Positions 25,257-34,347 of a stretch of 64,000 nt of DNA are shown piece after piece. Within the stretch, counting starts at the first letter, position 1; each line of letters starts with the position of its first letter. The translations under genes and the position numbers were made by a program. The notes under the pieces are model-generated. The model ran no database searches, had not been told where the DNA came from, and worked only from the letters and a program-made list of their open reading frames with translations. This DNA is from Oscillatoria princeps RMCB-10. GTDB taxonomy: Bacteria; Cyanobacteriota; Cyanobacteriia; Cyanobacteriales; Oscillatoriaceae. The stretch lies in contig JAHHHT010000007.1 in NCBI GenBank assembly GCA_019359235.1, positions 62,001 to 126,000 of the forward strand. Reading direction: 5' to 3'.

Positions 25257-26828
25257 ATGACCCAAACAGAGCAAATACTCTCGCAACTGCCCGGAGACGT
25301 CCTGGGAGGGCTGCGACGCGCTGACAGCCTCTGGCAAGCTATCAAAGAAGATACGGCACCCGTGCCGGTGGCAGTCAAACACAGCCTGCAGCCTCTGGGA
25401 GATGCAGACTGGGACGCCACAATCTGCGGCGGCACTCTGGGCATTTTCATCGGTGCGGCTTTGGCGCTGCGGGGGTGGAGAGTGGCGCTGCTCGAGCGGG
25501 GGATTCTGCGCGGCAGAGCGCAAGAGTGGAACATCTCCCGCAAAGAGCTGGACGTGTTTCTGCAACTCAACCTGCTGACAGACGCCCAGCTGTCGCAAGC
25601 GATCGCATCCTCGTACAGCCCAGCCCGCGTCAGCTTTCTCAATGGTACTGAAATCTGGGTGCGAGATGTTCTCAACATTGGCGTCGATCCAGTATTTCTC
25701 CTCGACGCCCTCAAGTCGCGATTCCTGCAAGCCGGCGGGCAACTGTTTGAAAACACGCCTTTTGATTCAGCTACAGTTCACTCAGATGGCGTTCTAATAA
25801 ATACCGGCAGCTGTGGCAGTTTCAAAACGCGGCTGTTAATCGATGCGATGGGTAATTTTTCCCCCATTGTGCGGCAAGCGCGGCGGGGAGAAAAACCGGA
25901 TGGCGTCTGCTTAGTTGTCGGCAGTTGCGCCCGAGGCTTTCCCAAAAATGACACAGGCGATCTGATTGCTTCCTTCACGCCGGTGCAGCATCAATGTCAA
26001 TATTTTTGGGAAGCTTTCCCAGCGCGAGACGGGCGCACCACCTATTTATTTACCTACCTCGACGCTCACCCAGAACGCTTCAGTTTGGAGTTTCTCTTTG
26101 AGGAGTACCTGCGTTTGCTACCGCAATATCAAGGGGTGGAAATTGACCGGCTGCAATTTCAGCGGGCGCTGTTTGGCTTGTTTCCCTCGTACCGACAAAG
26201 CCCTTTGCAAATGCCTTGGAACCGCATTTTGGCGGTAGGCGACAGCAGCGGCTGCCAGTCTCCCGTGAGTTTTGGCGGATTTGGGGCGATGCTGCGCCAC
26301 TTGCAGCGCTTAACTGCCGGTATTGACGAGGCGCTGCGCGCAGAAGAATTGAGCCAGCCGGCGCTGGCGCTGCTGCAACCTTACCAGCCAAACCTGTCAG
26401 TAACTTGGCTGTTCCAGCGGGCGATGACTGCCGGTGTGGGGCAGAAAATTGACCCCGATGCGATTAACCGGCTGCTCTCTGGGGTGTTTGCGGTGATGGA
26501 AGGGCTGGGAGAGCCTGTGCTCAAGCCATTTCTGCAAGACGTGGTGCAGTTTCCGGCGCTGTCGCAAACCCTGCTCAAAACAGCACTGACGCACCCTCAA
26601 TTAGTCGCCAAAGTCATCCCGCAAGTGGGAGCGATCGCTTTACTCGACTGGCTGCGCCATTACGTTAACCTCGGCGTTTACAGTGCGCTGTCTCCCCTCG
26701 GAAAGGCGCTGGAACCCCGGCTTAAAGCTTTGCCGCCGGCACAGCAATATTATATGCGTCGCTGGATTGATGCCTGGATGTATGGCTGTGGCGGCGATTA
26801 TATCAAATCTGCACCTACAGTTGATTAA
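25257..26828 (+). CDS. cruP: CruP-type lycopene cyclase homologue (FAD-dependent)
   Basis: A 523-residue flavoprotein of the CruA/CruP group. The dinucleotide fold is in DATICGGTLGIFIGAALALR, followed by WRVALLERG and EWNISRKELD. The second conserved block, PDGVCLVVGSCARGF, is typical of CruP, as are CQYFWEAFPARDGRTTYLFT and ILAVGDSSGCQSPVSFGGFG. CruP paralogues of cyanobacteria and plants are linked to carotenoid metabolism and protection from reactive oxygen rather than to bulk beta-carotene synthesis. ATG at 25257 is used. The gene is monocistronic, preceded by a MITE and followed by a strong hairpin. Confidence 0.88.
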   Translation: MTQTEQILSQLPGDVLGGLRRADSLWQAIKEDTAPVPVAVKHSLQPLGDADWDATICGGTLGIFIGAALALRGWRVALLERGILRGRAQEWNISRKELDVFLQLNLLTDAQLSQAIASSYSPARVSFLNGTEIWVRDVLNIGVDPVFLLDALKSRFLQAGGQLFENTPFDSATVHSDGVLINTGSCGSFKTRLLIDAMGNFSPIVRQARRGEKPDGVCLVVGSCARGFPKNDTGDLIASFTPVQHQCQYFWEAFPARDGRTTYLFTYLDAHPERFSLEFLFEEYLRLLPQYQGVEIDRLQFQRALFGLFPSYRQSPLQMPWNRILAVGDSSGCQSPVSFGGFGAMLRHLQRLTAGIDEALRAEELSQPALALLQPYQPNLSVTWLFQRAMTAGVGQKIDPDAINRLLSGVFAVMEGLGEPVLKPFLQDVVQFPALSQTLLKTALTHPQLVAKVIPQVGAIALLDWLRHYVNLGVYSALSPLGKALEPRLKALPPAQQYYMRRWIDAWMYGCGGDYIKSAPTVD

Positions 26829-26835
26829 CAGTACC

Positions 26836-26868
26836 AGAAACCCGGTTTCTTAAAGAAACCGGGTTTCT
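26836..26868. terminator. Perfect 15-bp hairpin after cruP
   Basis: AGAAACCCGGTTTCT is followed by a TAA loop and its exact complement, 8 bp after the cruP stop. Stem strength and position suggest termination. The sequence is also a member of the dispersed GAAACC palindrome family. Confidence 0.65.
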
Positions 26869-27042
26869 CTGTACTAATATGATAAACTTAAGACAATCCG
26901 TAGGGCAAGCGTTCCCTCCGACCCCCAAAGACATTAGGACAGGCAAGATGCCTGTCCTACGAGCGGAACACTCAACAAAAAGCCCTTAGAAAGTAGCGTT
27001 CCGCAGGAACGCACCCGCTCCTAGCCACCGGCATTTTCCCCG

Positions 27043-27456
27043 CTAAGGAAGTTCCCGGATGTGCTTTATCCAGTACGCCGCAGCCACCCCCCAGATGGCG
27101 TTGAATAAAATTACAAAAAGCGGGGTAGTGATCCCGAGATTTAATCCCATCATCCCCTGATTAGCTTTATAAGGAAACACCACAAACAGCTGCACAACTG
27201 TGGGGGCGAGGCTCAACAGCAGCCCTTTGATGAGAGGGCGAGCCGGGAGATTTGGGATGAGGAAGAGAAATCCCCACAATCCGCCCCAGACAATTCGAGG
27301 GTAGAGCCATTCCGGGGTGAGTGCCGGTGAGATGCGCGCCCCAAGCGCTGCGGTGATTCCTAACGCGCCGAACAGCCAAAGCGCCAGACTGTTCGCCAGC
27401 GCTCCTAAAGAGCCGGCTGAGAAAAACAGCGTCAGTTTTTTGGCCAGGTTTTTCAT
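27043..27456 (-). CDS. Small integral membrane protein
   Basis: 137 residues with four hydrophobic segments: LFFSAGSLGALANSLALWLF, IVWGGLWGFLFLIPNL, LIKGLLLSLAPTVVQLFVVF and LFVILFNAIWGVAAAYW. The N-terminus is basic (KNLAKKL) and lacks a cleavage site. Similar four-helix proteins are common in cyanobacteria without known function. It is monocistronic; a hairpin with GTAGGGTGCGTTCCG arms (27483-27517) lies just upstream. Confidence 0.75.
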   Translation of the reverse strand: MKNLAKKLTLFFSAGSLGALANSLALWLFGALGITAALGARISPALTPEWLYPRIVWGGLWGFLFLIPNLPARPLIKGLLLSLAPTVVQLFVVFPYKANQGMMGLNLGITTPLFVILFNAIWGVAAAYWIKHIRELP

Positions 27457-27886
27457 ACCAATTTTTCTTATTATTATAACCTGTAGGGTGCGTTCCGCTC
27501 TGCGGAACGCACCCTACTACTGGCTAGGTGGAGTTGCCTAACCAGTGCGTGAAAGGGTTGCACGCTTACAGCTGTCCTGGGGTATGGTCGGTGGCCCAAA
27601 AGGCGTACCGGATTGTCTGAGGCAACCACCTCTGACTGTGAAGTAGCTGTGCCGGCATTCCTAGCGGGAAACTTCCAGCCGGTGTGCTTTTGGGGGTTTT
27701 GGGACCGGTCAGGGGTGCTTGCAATAGGGTAAAATGTAGATGGTGTAACGGGTTTAGAGGAGGGGCCTCCTGCGAGCCGGTGGTTTTTCAGAGAATTTGC
27801 CGTGCCGGTTGCTTTTGCGGGGGAGGTGGCTGTAAAATGGGCTACTGACACAGTGTTGAAGGTCGTCGTCACTGTCGTAATTTGCT
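27457..27886. other. Spacer without supported gene
   Basis: Apart from the GTAGGGTGCGTTCCG hairpin at 27483-27517, this 430-bp stretch shows no convincing gene. A minus-strand frame that runs through it is Thr/Ser/Pro-rich and contains the CRISPR-like repeats, so it is unlikely to be real. Confidence 0.5.
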
Positions 27887-27993
27887 GTCCCAACCTTTGA
27901 TGCCGTAAGGCGTTGAGCACTTCACCCTCGACACTAGCATCGTCAACATCGCCCTCCCTGTCCCAACCTTTGATGCCGTAAGGCGTTGAGCAC
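27887..27993. CRISPR. Two-repeat CRISPR-like array with one spacer
   Basis: Two identical 34-bp repeats lie at 27887-27920 and 27960-27993; shared flanking bases could make them 36-38 bp. They begin GTCCCAACCTTTG and end GGCGTTGAGCAC, with internal GCCGTAAGGC as a short dyad. The period is 73 bp, typical of CRISPR units, and the repeat resembles known cyanobacterial CRISPR repeats. The 39-bp spacer encodes FTLDTSIVNIALP, a signature of DHA2-type MFS transporters, and an MFS remnant follows the second repeat. No cas gene is present in the window. Confidence 0.6.
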
Positions 27994-28647
27994 TTTCGCA
28001 ACCTGGAATTTAGCTTGAGCTTGCTGATGGCGGTGCTGGTGTTTGTGGCGATCGCCGGCACTATTTTTATTCTGCCATTTTTCCTGGAATTGGCGCTGGG
28101 CTATCCCACGCAGCGGGTGGGTTTGTTGCTGGCGGTGACGCCGGTTTTGGGCGGGATTGTCGCCCCTTTTTCTGGCGCTTTGTCTGACCGCTTTGGCTCG
28201 CGTATAATCAGTTTAATGGGGCTGGTGCTGATGGTAGTGGGGTGCCTGCTCATCAGCACCTTTGACCAGAGTCTGACTGAGCTGGGGTATATTGTGCGGG
28301 TGGCACCTTTTGGAATTGGTTTGGGGATGTTCCAGTCGCCGAATAACAGCGCAATTTTGGGAAGTGTGCCGCAGGAAAGACTGGGCATCGCTTCCGGGTT
28401 GATGTCACTTTCGCGCACCTTAGGGCAAACAGCCGGTTTGCCGCTGATGGGCGCTTTGTTTGCAGCTTTGAGTCTCAGCAGTGCCGGTTTGCCGCAAAAT
28501 GCCAATATCACTGCAGCGCCGGCTGAGGCGCTAGTTTATGAGGTGCAAGGTACTTTTCGGATTGCGGCTGTGATTCTTTGTGTTGCGGCGGGATTGACTG
28601 CTGTTGTCTGGAAGTTGGAGCAAAGAGTGCGGGAGACTTCTAAGTAA
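27994..28647 (+). pseudogene. 3' remnant of an MFS (DHA2/EmrB-type) transporter
   Basis: About 217 residues of the C-terminal half: FRNLEFSLSL, then IAGTIFILPFFLELALGYP and GGIVAPFSGALSDRFGSR (the repeated MFS loop motif), and PERLGIASGLMSLSRTLGQTAGLP-type sequence near the end. About five to six membrane helices remain. The N-terminal half is missing: the reading frame begins at the edge of the second CRISPR-like repeat, and a 39-bp piece encoding the first-helix signature sits between the repeats in another frame. A TTG at 28015 is the first possible start. A working transporter is unlikely. Confidence 0.8.
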
Positions 28648-28679
28648 TTTCATGTCGGGTTAATTAGCTATAATAAAGA

Positions 28680-28725
28680 CCCTCACCCCCCAACCCCCTC
28701 TCTCAAGAAGGGAGAGGGGGAGAAA
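28680..28725. repeat. GC-rich palindrome CTCTCTC..GGGAGAGGGGG
   Basis: A member of the CCCTCACCCCCCAACCCC family between the convergent MFS remnant and the CAP-RTX gene, where it may stop transcription from both sides. Confidence 0.7.
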
Positions 28726-28806
28726 AATTTGTGAGAGGTTTTTCTTATACCCCGTCTCCCCTTGTGGGCTGGAATGGGTGAGGGCTAGTCCTGACTGCAA
28801 ACCTGT

Positions 28807-29883
28807 TTAAATTGACATAAAATCCCCACCATCCAGTAGGGAAACATCAACTCCGGGCAGTACAGCTAGGACTGAATTTGTGGTAAGATTGATAATCTGT
28901 GCGCCATCCGCGCCTTGAGAGAAGCCGAGCTGCTGGAAAGATAAACCGCCGGTTAGGGCAATTAAATCTTCTGCATCGCTGTAGTAACAAATGTCAGTCG
29001 CGTCTCCTCCTATAAAATACACGTCATTGCCGGCACCGCCAATTAGGGTGTCGGCACCCAAGTCTCCGGAGAGCCAATCATTGCCAGCTTCTCCCAAAAG
29101 GGAGTCATTATCTGCGCCGCCATTAACCGTGTCGTCGCCGTCGCCGCCAAAGACGCGATCGCTGCCTTTGTTGCCGTTAACCATGATATCGTTACCGGCA
29201 CCTCCGATAACGGTATCATCGCCTTTACCGCCCACAACAATGTCGCTGCCGGCATCGCCGCTGACGGAATCACTGCCAATGTTGCCGCTGACAAAATCAT
29301 CACCGGCACCGCCGCTAACCGTGTCGTTGCCTCCCAGCCCCACTATTATATCACTGCCGGGGGTGCCGGTGAACACATCACTGCCCTCTGTCCGGAGATG
29401 AACAGGAGAGCCAGTGAATGTTGGGGTGGGATTGGGTGCCGGCACCGGATTGACTTGGCCGTTGAGGGGCGAGCCAAAATCCTGTGTCCAGTAGTGGTTC
29501 CAATTCTGGCTGCCGGTATCGTTTTTCAGCAAGTAGTAGCCAATACCAATCTCCTTATAATTGGGATTGAGAATGTTCTGCCGGTGCCCATCATTGGGAG
29601 GAGTTTCGTTGAACCAGGCGTCTGCGACTTCCTCTGGAGTGGAGTAGCCCCACCCAATATTTTCCCCCGCAAATGAGTATTTATAGCCGTCCCGATTGAA
29701 TCGCTGATCTGTCGATAATCCGTCCGAGCTTTGGTGACCGATAAAGTCATTGAGTGCCATATCCTGGCTGTGTTTTCGGGCGGCTGCAGTCAGCTGGGCA
29801 TTTAACGTCAGTGGGGCCAAACCAAACTGGCTGCGATAGAAATTGGTGCGCTCTAGAAGGCGATTGATAAAGTCTTCGTTCAC
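28807..29883 (-). CDS. CAP-domain protein with RTX calcium-binding repeats
   Basis: 358 residues. Residues 1-125 form a CAP/SCP domain: NEDFINRLLERTNFYRSQFG, then HSQDMALNDFIGH, GENIGWGYSTPEEVADAW, and GHRQNILNPNYKEIGIGY with the family His and Glu residues. A Pro/Thr linker leads to about ten RTX nonapeptides (GGxGxDxhx type) that bind calcium after export. The C-terminus (FQQLGFSQ..LAVLPGVD) is typical of type I secretion substrates. Start is GTG at 29883 with AAGGAG 9 nt upstream; a longer frame upstream is rejected. No type I exporter lies nearby. Confidence 0.88.
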   Translation of the reverse strand: MNEDFINRLLERTNFYRSQFGLAPLTLNAQLTAAARKHSQDMALNDFIGHQSSDGLSTDQRFNRDGYKYSFAGENIGWGYSTPEEVADAWFNETPPNDGHRQNILNPNYKEIGIGYYLLKNDTGSQNWNHYWTQDFGSPLNGQVNPVPAPNPTPTFTGSPVHLRTEGSDVFTGTPGSDIIVGLGGNDTVSGGAGDDFVSGNIGSDSVSGDAGSDIVVGGKGDDTVIGGAGNDIMVNGNKGSDRVFGGDGDDTVNGGADNDSLLGEAGNDWLSGDLGADTLIGGAGNDVYFIGGDATDICYYSDAEDLIALTGGLSFQQLGFSQGADGAQIINLTTNSVLAVLPGVDVSLLDGGDFMSI

Positions 29884-30239
29884 AAGAAATGGCTCCTTAG
29901 GGGGAGAAAGTTTTGCGTTCGGCGGATAAATGCACGCAACTGGCAGCCGGCACGCTCGCTCGTGTGCCGCGCTGCAATAATCTCGCACCCTAACCCCCCC
30001 CTCCGCTTTTTGACCGGCGCGGGAGTGTGCGCAGACGAGACGCCGGCGCACTGCGGTGGGGGGAGATTTAGATGATGTGTTATTGGATAGATAGATGCTT
30101 GCTTTCGTCTCACCGGCTTCTGTGGCGGTTGGGGATTGCCTCTCCCGACGACCCCCGTCACAAGCCAGAGCACCCTCATCTCTCTGGGTGAGCTTACTAA
30201 TACTATAGCACAAGTTCGGCAGCTCGCTCGCACAACACA
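29884..30239. other. Decayed spacer between RTX genes
   Basis: Downstream end of the broken RTX gene and leader of the CAP-RTX gene. It holds a GACGAGACGCCGGCGC stretch but no convincing gene. Confidence 0.45.
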
Positions 30240-30954
30240 GGGAACGGATTTTGGTAGCGATCCGGTTGAAGACTCCTGAAACCTATCACCAACAGTCCCC
30301 CCATCTGGCAACTTTATCAAGTCCTCCGCCACTACAAAATTCAGGACAGCATCGCAACCCCCCCCACCGACAAAGGTGTCAGCACCGGCACCCCGTCCTA
30401 GGGATTAAATCCTGGCCATCTCTAAAGTCCGCAATCACATCCGCCTGTGCCAGCGCCGCCCCACCGGCACTGGTGCTGATAAAGAACCTGTCATTTCCAT
30501 CCCCGCCGGTTAGCGTATCCGCACCCAAGTCGCCATAGAGAAAGTCATTCCCGCTATCCCCACAGAGGAGGTCATTGCCTTTACCCCCCCGCAGCGTATC
30601 ACTGTCTTGGCCACCATAAAGCGTGTCATTCCCCTGATTGCCATAGAGTACATCATCTCCCTAGTTTCCGAACACCAAATCATTGCCGTCGCCGCCCAGT
30701 CCCGTATCGCCGCCCAGGTGGCCATAAACAATGTCGTTACCCCTCTCCCCAAACATCTCGTCAGCCTCTTTGCCGCCGCCGACGGTATCATTGCCCTCAC
30801 CCCCATACACCGTATCATTGCCCTGGTTGCCATTCAGGTAGTCATGCCCTTCATGGCCCATTAAACTGTCATTCCCTTGTAAACCCAGAATCGTGTCCGC
30901 CTCTGGGGACTGATTGAAAAAGTCGTTACCTTGTGTGCCGGTTATCGTTGACAT
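30240..30954 (-). pseudogene. RTX calcium-binding repeat protein, broken
   Basis: The frame opens with STITGTQGNDFFNQSPEADT at ATG 30954 and continues as RTX nonapeptides (GLQGNDSLMGHEGHDYLNG, YGGEGNDTVGGG). A TAG at 30661 interrupts it after 97 codons, yet the same frame goes on with [17 protein letters not shown] and [20 protein letters not shown]. Near 30395 the coding signal moves to another frame ([23 protein letters not shown]). One nonsense change and one frameshift therefore separate three good pieces. The intact form was probably a secreted RTX protein. It diverges from the NB-ARC gene at 31167. Confidence 0.85.
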
Positions 30955-31166
30955 TTTTGCCGTTGCAAGCTAATAGTTAGTTGACCCAGCCGCGTTGCAG
31001 CTGAGCATCCCAGTTACACCCTCAAGGAGGTGTTGAATATCGCCAAATGGCTTATCTCAAATCCTGATTGATTTCCCAAGCGCCTACAAGTGCAGTTTTT
31101 GGCCAGTTCAGCCTGAGCCAAAAAATTGATATAAAATAGACCTTGACAGTAGCGAGGAATTCGTGT

Positions 31167-32471
31167 ATGGCACCGACACTGAAAGCCTCTGAGTCTGGAT
31201 TGGCCAGAATTCAGCGGGCTAAAAACGAAAAGGGGTGGAGAGTGGGGGACGGAGAATGGCTTGTAGAAGCGAGTAAGATTCTAGAGCCAGAAAAAAATTG
31301 GTTTCTAGGAGGGCCTTACGCTGACGGCTGCTCACAAACAACTTGGAACCGTTTTTTGCGAGGCCAAGCTATTGGCACTGCAGCTTTCCAGGCTTTCTGC
31401 CAAATTCTGGGACTGAATTGGCAAGAGGTTGTCGAGCGCAACCCCATTGACACCGGCAGCCCTGACTCCCAGCAAACCGCCAATTCGCGCACCGATTGGG
31501 GCGAAGCGCCGGATGTCTCCATTTTCTACGGACGCACCGGCGAACTGGCAGAGCTGAAACAGTGGGTTGTGGACGACAAGTGCCGGCTGGTGGCTATTTA
31601 CGGCACCGGCGGAATTGGCAAAACGTCTCTGGCGGCAAAGTTCGCTCAGCAGATTCAGAATGAGTTTGAATTTGTCATCTGGCGCTCGCTCTCAAACGCC
31701 CCAACCCGCGCACAACTCCTGGCTTCCTTACTCGGATTTTTGTCTGACCGGCAGCCCCCTGAACCCAATGTATCTCACATGCTGGATTTTCTGCGAACTC
31801 ACCGCACTCTCGTGATACTGGATGGCGTCGAAACGCTTCTGGCTGCCGGTCAGCCGGCGGGAAAATACCGAGATGAATATCAGGACTATGCGGAGCTATT
31901 CAAAATTGCCGCACAGTCAGACCACAAAAGCTGCTTCTTGCTGACCGGTACGGAAAAATCTAAAGAAATTGCCCTGTGGGAAGGAAAGACAAGCCCCGTG
32001 CGCTCCTTCAAGCTCAAGGGATTGGAAACTACCGCCGCCTGGGAAATCCTCAGAGAGAGAGAGTTAGTTGAAGAAGCTGAATGGGCCAACCTAATCGACC
32101 GTTACGGCGGCCATCCCTTAGCCTTGCGGATAGTTTCCGCGACAATTGAAGAAGTCTTTGCCAACAAAGCTTCCGACTTTCTCAGGGAAACGACATTTCT
32201 CGGAGAAATCCGAGAAGTATTGGCCCAGCAGTTACAGCGCCTGTCCGAGTTAGAAAAAAAGGTCATGTACCAGCTGGCCCTCGCAAGAGTGCCGGTTTCC
32301 CGCACTGGATTGCGAGAGAGCATTTCCTCTTGCGTCTCGGGAGAGGAACTCACCGAGGCGCTTAAATCTTTGGGATGGCGCTCGCTGATTGAAACACTGA
32401 CAGAAGACGGGGAAGCTCTTTTCACACTCTTGCCGGTGGTGAGAAAATATGTTATAAATCAGAACAGCTAA
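31167..32471 (+). CDS. NB-ARC (STAND) ATPase without sensor repeats, copy 1
   Basis: 434 residues from ATG 31167 with GAGGAA 8 nt upstream. An N-terminal helical domain ends in TTWNRFLRGQAI and FCQILGLNWQEVV, a pattern seen at the N-terminus of cyanobacterial NB-ARC/WD40 proteins. Then comes WGEAPDVSIFYGRTGEL, the P-loop GTGGIGKTS, Walker B LVILDGVE, and a GHPLALRIV winged-helix region. The protein stops right after the winged helix, so the WD40 or TPR sensor array of typical STAND proteins is absent. The kinase gene follows about 200 bp downstream and may supply TPRs in trans. It is related to the copy at 36954. Confidence 0.85.
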   Translation: MAPTLKASESGLARIQRAKNEKGWRVGDGEWLVEASKILEPEKNWFLGGPYADGCSQTTWNRFLRGQAIGTAAFQAFCQILGLNWQEVVERNPIDTGSPDSQQTANSRTDWGEAPDVSIFYGRTGELAELKQWVVDDKCRLVAIYGTGGIGKTSLAAKFAQQIQNEFEFVIWRSLSNAPTRAQLLASLLGFLSDRQPPEPNVSHMLDFLRTHRTLVILDGVETLLAAGQPAGKYRDEYQDYAELFKIAAQSDHKSCFLLTGTEKSKEIALWEGKTSPVRSFKLKGLETTAAWEILRERELVEEAEWANLIDRYGGHPLALRIVSATIEEVFANKASDFLRETTFLGEIREVLAQQLQRLSELEKKVMYQLALARVPVSRTGLRESISSCVSGEELTEALKSLGWRSLIETLTEDGEALFTLLPVVRKYVINQNS

Positions 32472-32493
32472 ACAGAAAGCCGGTGCGACCAGC

Positions 32494-32675
32494 TATAGCG
32501 GTTCTCAGTTCGATCGGGTACGCCGGTTGAAAACGAAACAGTTTAACGAAATCGTTTGCTGTAGGGGCGGGTTCACCCAAGATGTCTGTCCGAAGCCCCG
32601 GATGTGACTAAACCCGCCCCCACACAGCTGAATGCCTCAGGAAAAATGTACCGCACTTATATGAGAAACGCTATA
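32494..32675. mobile_element. MITE-like element, 182 bp, touching the kinase start codon
   Basis: Ends TATAGCGGTTCTCA (32494-32507) and TGAGAAACGCTATA (32662-32675) are inverted repeats with one mismatch. The same ends flank 10283-10390. The last A of the right end is the A of the kinase ATG. The interior includes a GGGGCGGGTT..AACCCGCCCC inverted repeat. Confidence 0.75.
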
Positions 32676-34204
32676 TGATTCAGCAAGGACTGGTACTGCA
32701 AAATCGCTATCGCGTCGTGCGCTCTTTGGGGAAAGGCGGCTTTGGCCACATCTTTGAAGTGAGTGACCGGGGCACGCCAAAAGTTCTCAAGGTTCTGAAT
32801 CTGGAGAAGTTCTGCGCCCCAGAAACAAAACAAAAAGCTATCTCTCTATTTCAGCGGGAAGCTCAAGTTTTGATGCGGCTAAATCATCCGGGCATTCCCA
32901 AAGTGGAGCCTGACGGATATTTCGCCACCACAGGAGATGCCGGCACCCACCACTGCTTGGTGATGGAGAAAATTGACGGACAGAATTTGGCGGAGTGGAT
33001 CGAGGACAAACCGCCCCTCACGCAGGAACAAGCCCTTGACTGGTTGAAACAGCTGGCGGTAATATTGGATGAACTGCACCGGCACCACTATTTCCACCGG
33101 GACATCAAGCCTTCAAATATCATGCTGAAACCTGACGGACAGCTGGTATTGATTGACTTTGGGACAGTCAGGGAAGTGACGAACACTTACCTGCTCAAAA
33201 TCGGCGATGAGGAAGTGACGGGGTTATTTTCAGTCGGTTACGCGCCGGTGGAGCAATTAAAAGGCAAAGCTGTTCCCCAATCGGATTTCCACGCCTTGGG
33301 GCGCACCTTTGTCCACCTGCTCACAGGAAAACATCCTGACACTTTTCCCCTAAACGATATGACGGGGGAGTTAATTTGGCGAGATGCAGCCACTCAGGTA
33401 TCGCCGGCGCTTGCTGATTTGATTGACTCGCTGATGGCAACCTTTCCAGGGGAGCGCCCGCAAAATACGCAAGCGATTTTGCAGCGTCTGGCGAAGCTCG
33501 AACCCGGGCGGGCGCAAGACCCGCCCCTACTGGGGAATAAGAATAGCAAGGGGAATCGTGTAAAATTTGGGGTGGCGGGGTTGCTGTTGCTGGGCTTCAC
33601 CGGCATCCAGTTTGGCTTCCCCCAACTCGCCAGAAGCCTCAACGATCGGGGAGTTGAAAATTACCTCGCCAATCAATCGCGCAAAGCTTTGTCAGACATT
33701 GAATGGGCGCTCAAACTCAACCCAGACAACACCGGAGCCAACTACAATAGAGGAATACTTTGCGAACAAGTGCGAGATGTTGGCTGCGCCAGTTCTCACT
33801 ACCAGAAAGCCGCACTTCGGGGAAGCGCCGCTGCTTACAGCCAGCTGAGTCGCTTATATATTATACACCATAAAAACTTTGATGCAGCGGCTGACTTGCT
33901 GCAAAAAGGTCTGCAGCTGGTGAGAGACGACCGAGTGAAATACTCCCTGCTGAAAAACTTAGGCTGGGCGAGACTGGGCCAAGGTCGCTACGCGGAGGCG
34001 AAAGAACACCTGCAAGCTGCGATTGAGCTGGATAGCGGGCGAGTCTCCGCTCACTGTTTGCTCGCGCAGGTGCTGGAAGCGCAAGGGGAAAAGCAAAGTT
34101 CGCTCGCAGAATGGGAAATTTGCCGCCAATATGCAGATAAGAGCAAACCAGATGAGGATCTGTGGTATGCTATGGCACAGAAACGCTTGGCAGTCAGATT
34201 TTAG
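32675..34204 (+). CDS. Transmembrane Ser/Thr protein kinase with TPRs, copy 1
   Basis: 509 residues. The kinase domain spans about residues 8-280: GKGGFGHIFEV glycine loop, KVLKVL (ATP Lys), HRDIKPSNIM (141-150) and IDFGTVRE (DFG). A single hydrophobic segment, VKFGVAGLLLLGFTGIQFGF near 305, would place the C-terminal TPRs (about five, from residue 330 to the end) outside the cytoplasm. ATG 32675 lies at the very end of a MITE and has no ribosome-binding site. The paralogue at 38392 begins with a zinc ribbon of about 28 residues that is missing here, so the 5' end may have been replaced by the insertion. Confidence 0.88.
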   Translation: MIQQGLVLQNRYRVVRSLGKGGFGHIFEVSDRGTPKVLKVLNLEKFCAPETKQKAISLFQREAQVLMRLNHPGIPKVEPDGYFATTGDAGTHHCLVMEKIDGQNLAEWIEDKPPLTQEQALDWLKQLAVILDELHRHHYFHRDIKPSNIMLKPDGQLVLIDFGTVREVTNTYLLKIGDEEVTGLFSVGYAPVEQLKGKAVPQSDFHALGRTFVHLLTGKHPDTFPLNDMTGELIWRDAATQVSPALADLIDSLMATFPGERPQNTQAILQRLAKLEPGRAQDPPLLGNKNSKGNRVKFGVAGLLLLGFTGIQFGFPQLARSLNDRGVENYLANQSRKALSDIEWALKLNPDNTGANYNRGILCEQVRDVGCASSHYQKAALRGSAAAYSQLSRLYIIHHKNFDAAADLLQKGLQLVRDDRVKYSLLKNLGWARLGQGRYAEAKEHLQAAIELDSGRVSAHCLLAQVLEAQGEKQSSLAEWEICRQYADKSKPDEDLWYAMAQKRLAVRF

Positions 34205-34318
34205 AAGGACAGGCGTCTCGCCTGTCCTACGCCGAGATTTCTGGACGAGAAGGGAAATCCCCTCTCACTCCCCCTCCCCGCCGCACGCGGGGAGGGGGTT
34301 GGGGTGCCGGCTTCATCC
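34205..34318. repeat. GGACAGGCG palindrome and GC palindrome downstream of kinase 1
   Basis: AAGGACAGGCGTCTCGCCTGTCC starts at the kinase stop codon (34205) and is followed by a CTCCCCGCCGC..CGGGGAG palindrome. Together they may end transcription between the convergent kinase and small-protein genes. Confidence 0.7.
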
Positions 34319-34347
34319 CACCGGCTGTGCAGCGCTGATTCCTTCCC

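Noticed and set aside
27474-28061. Minus-strand frame of 195 codons
   Set aside because: It is Thr/Ser/Pro-rich, passes through both CRISPR-like repeats and the MFS remnant, and has no recognisable domain.
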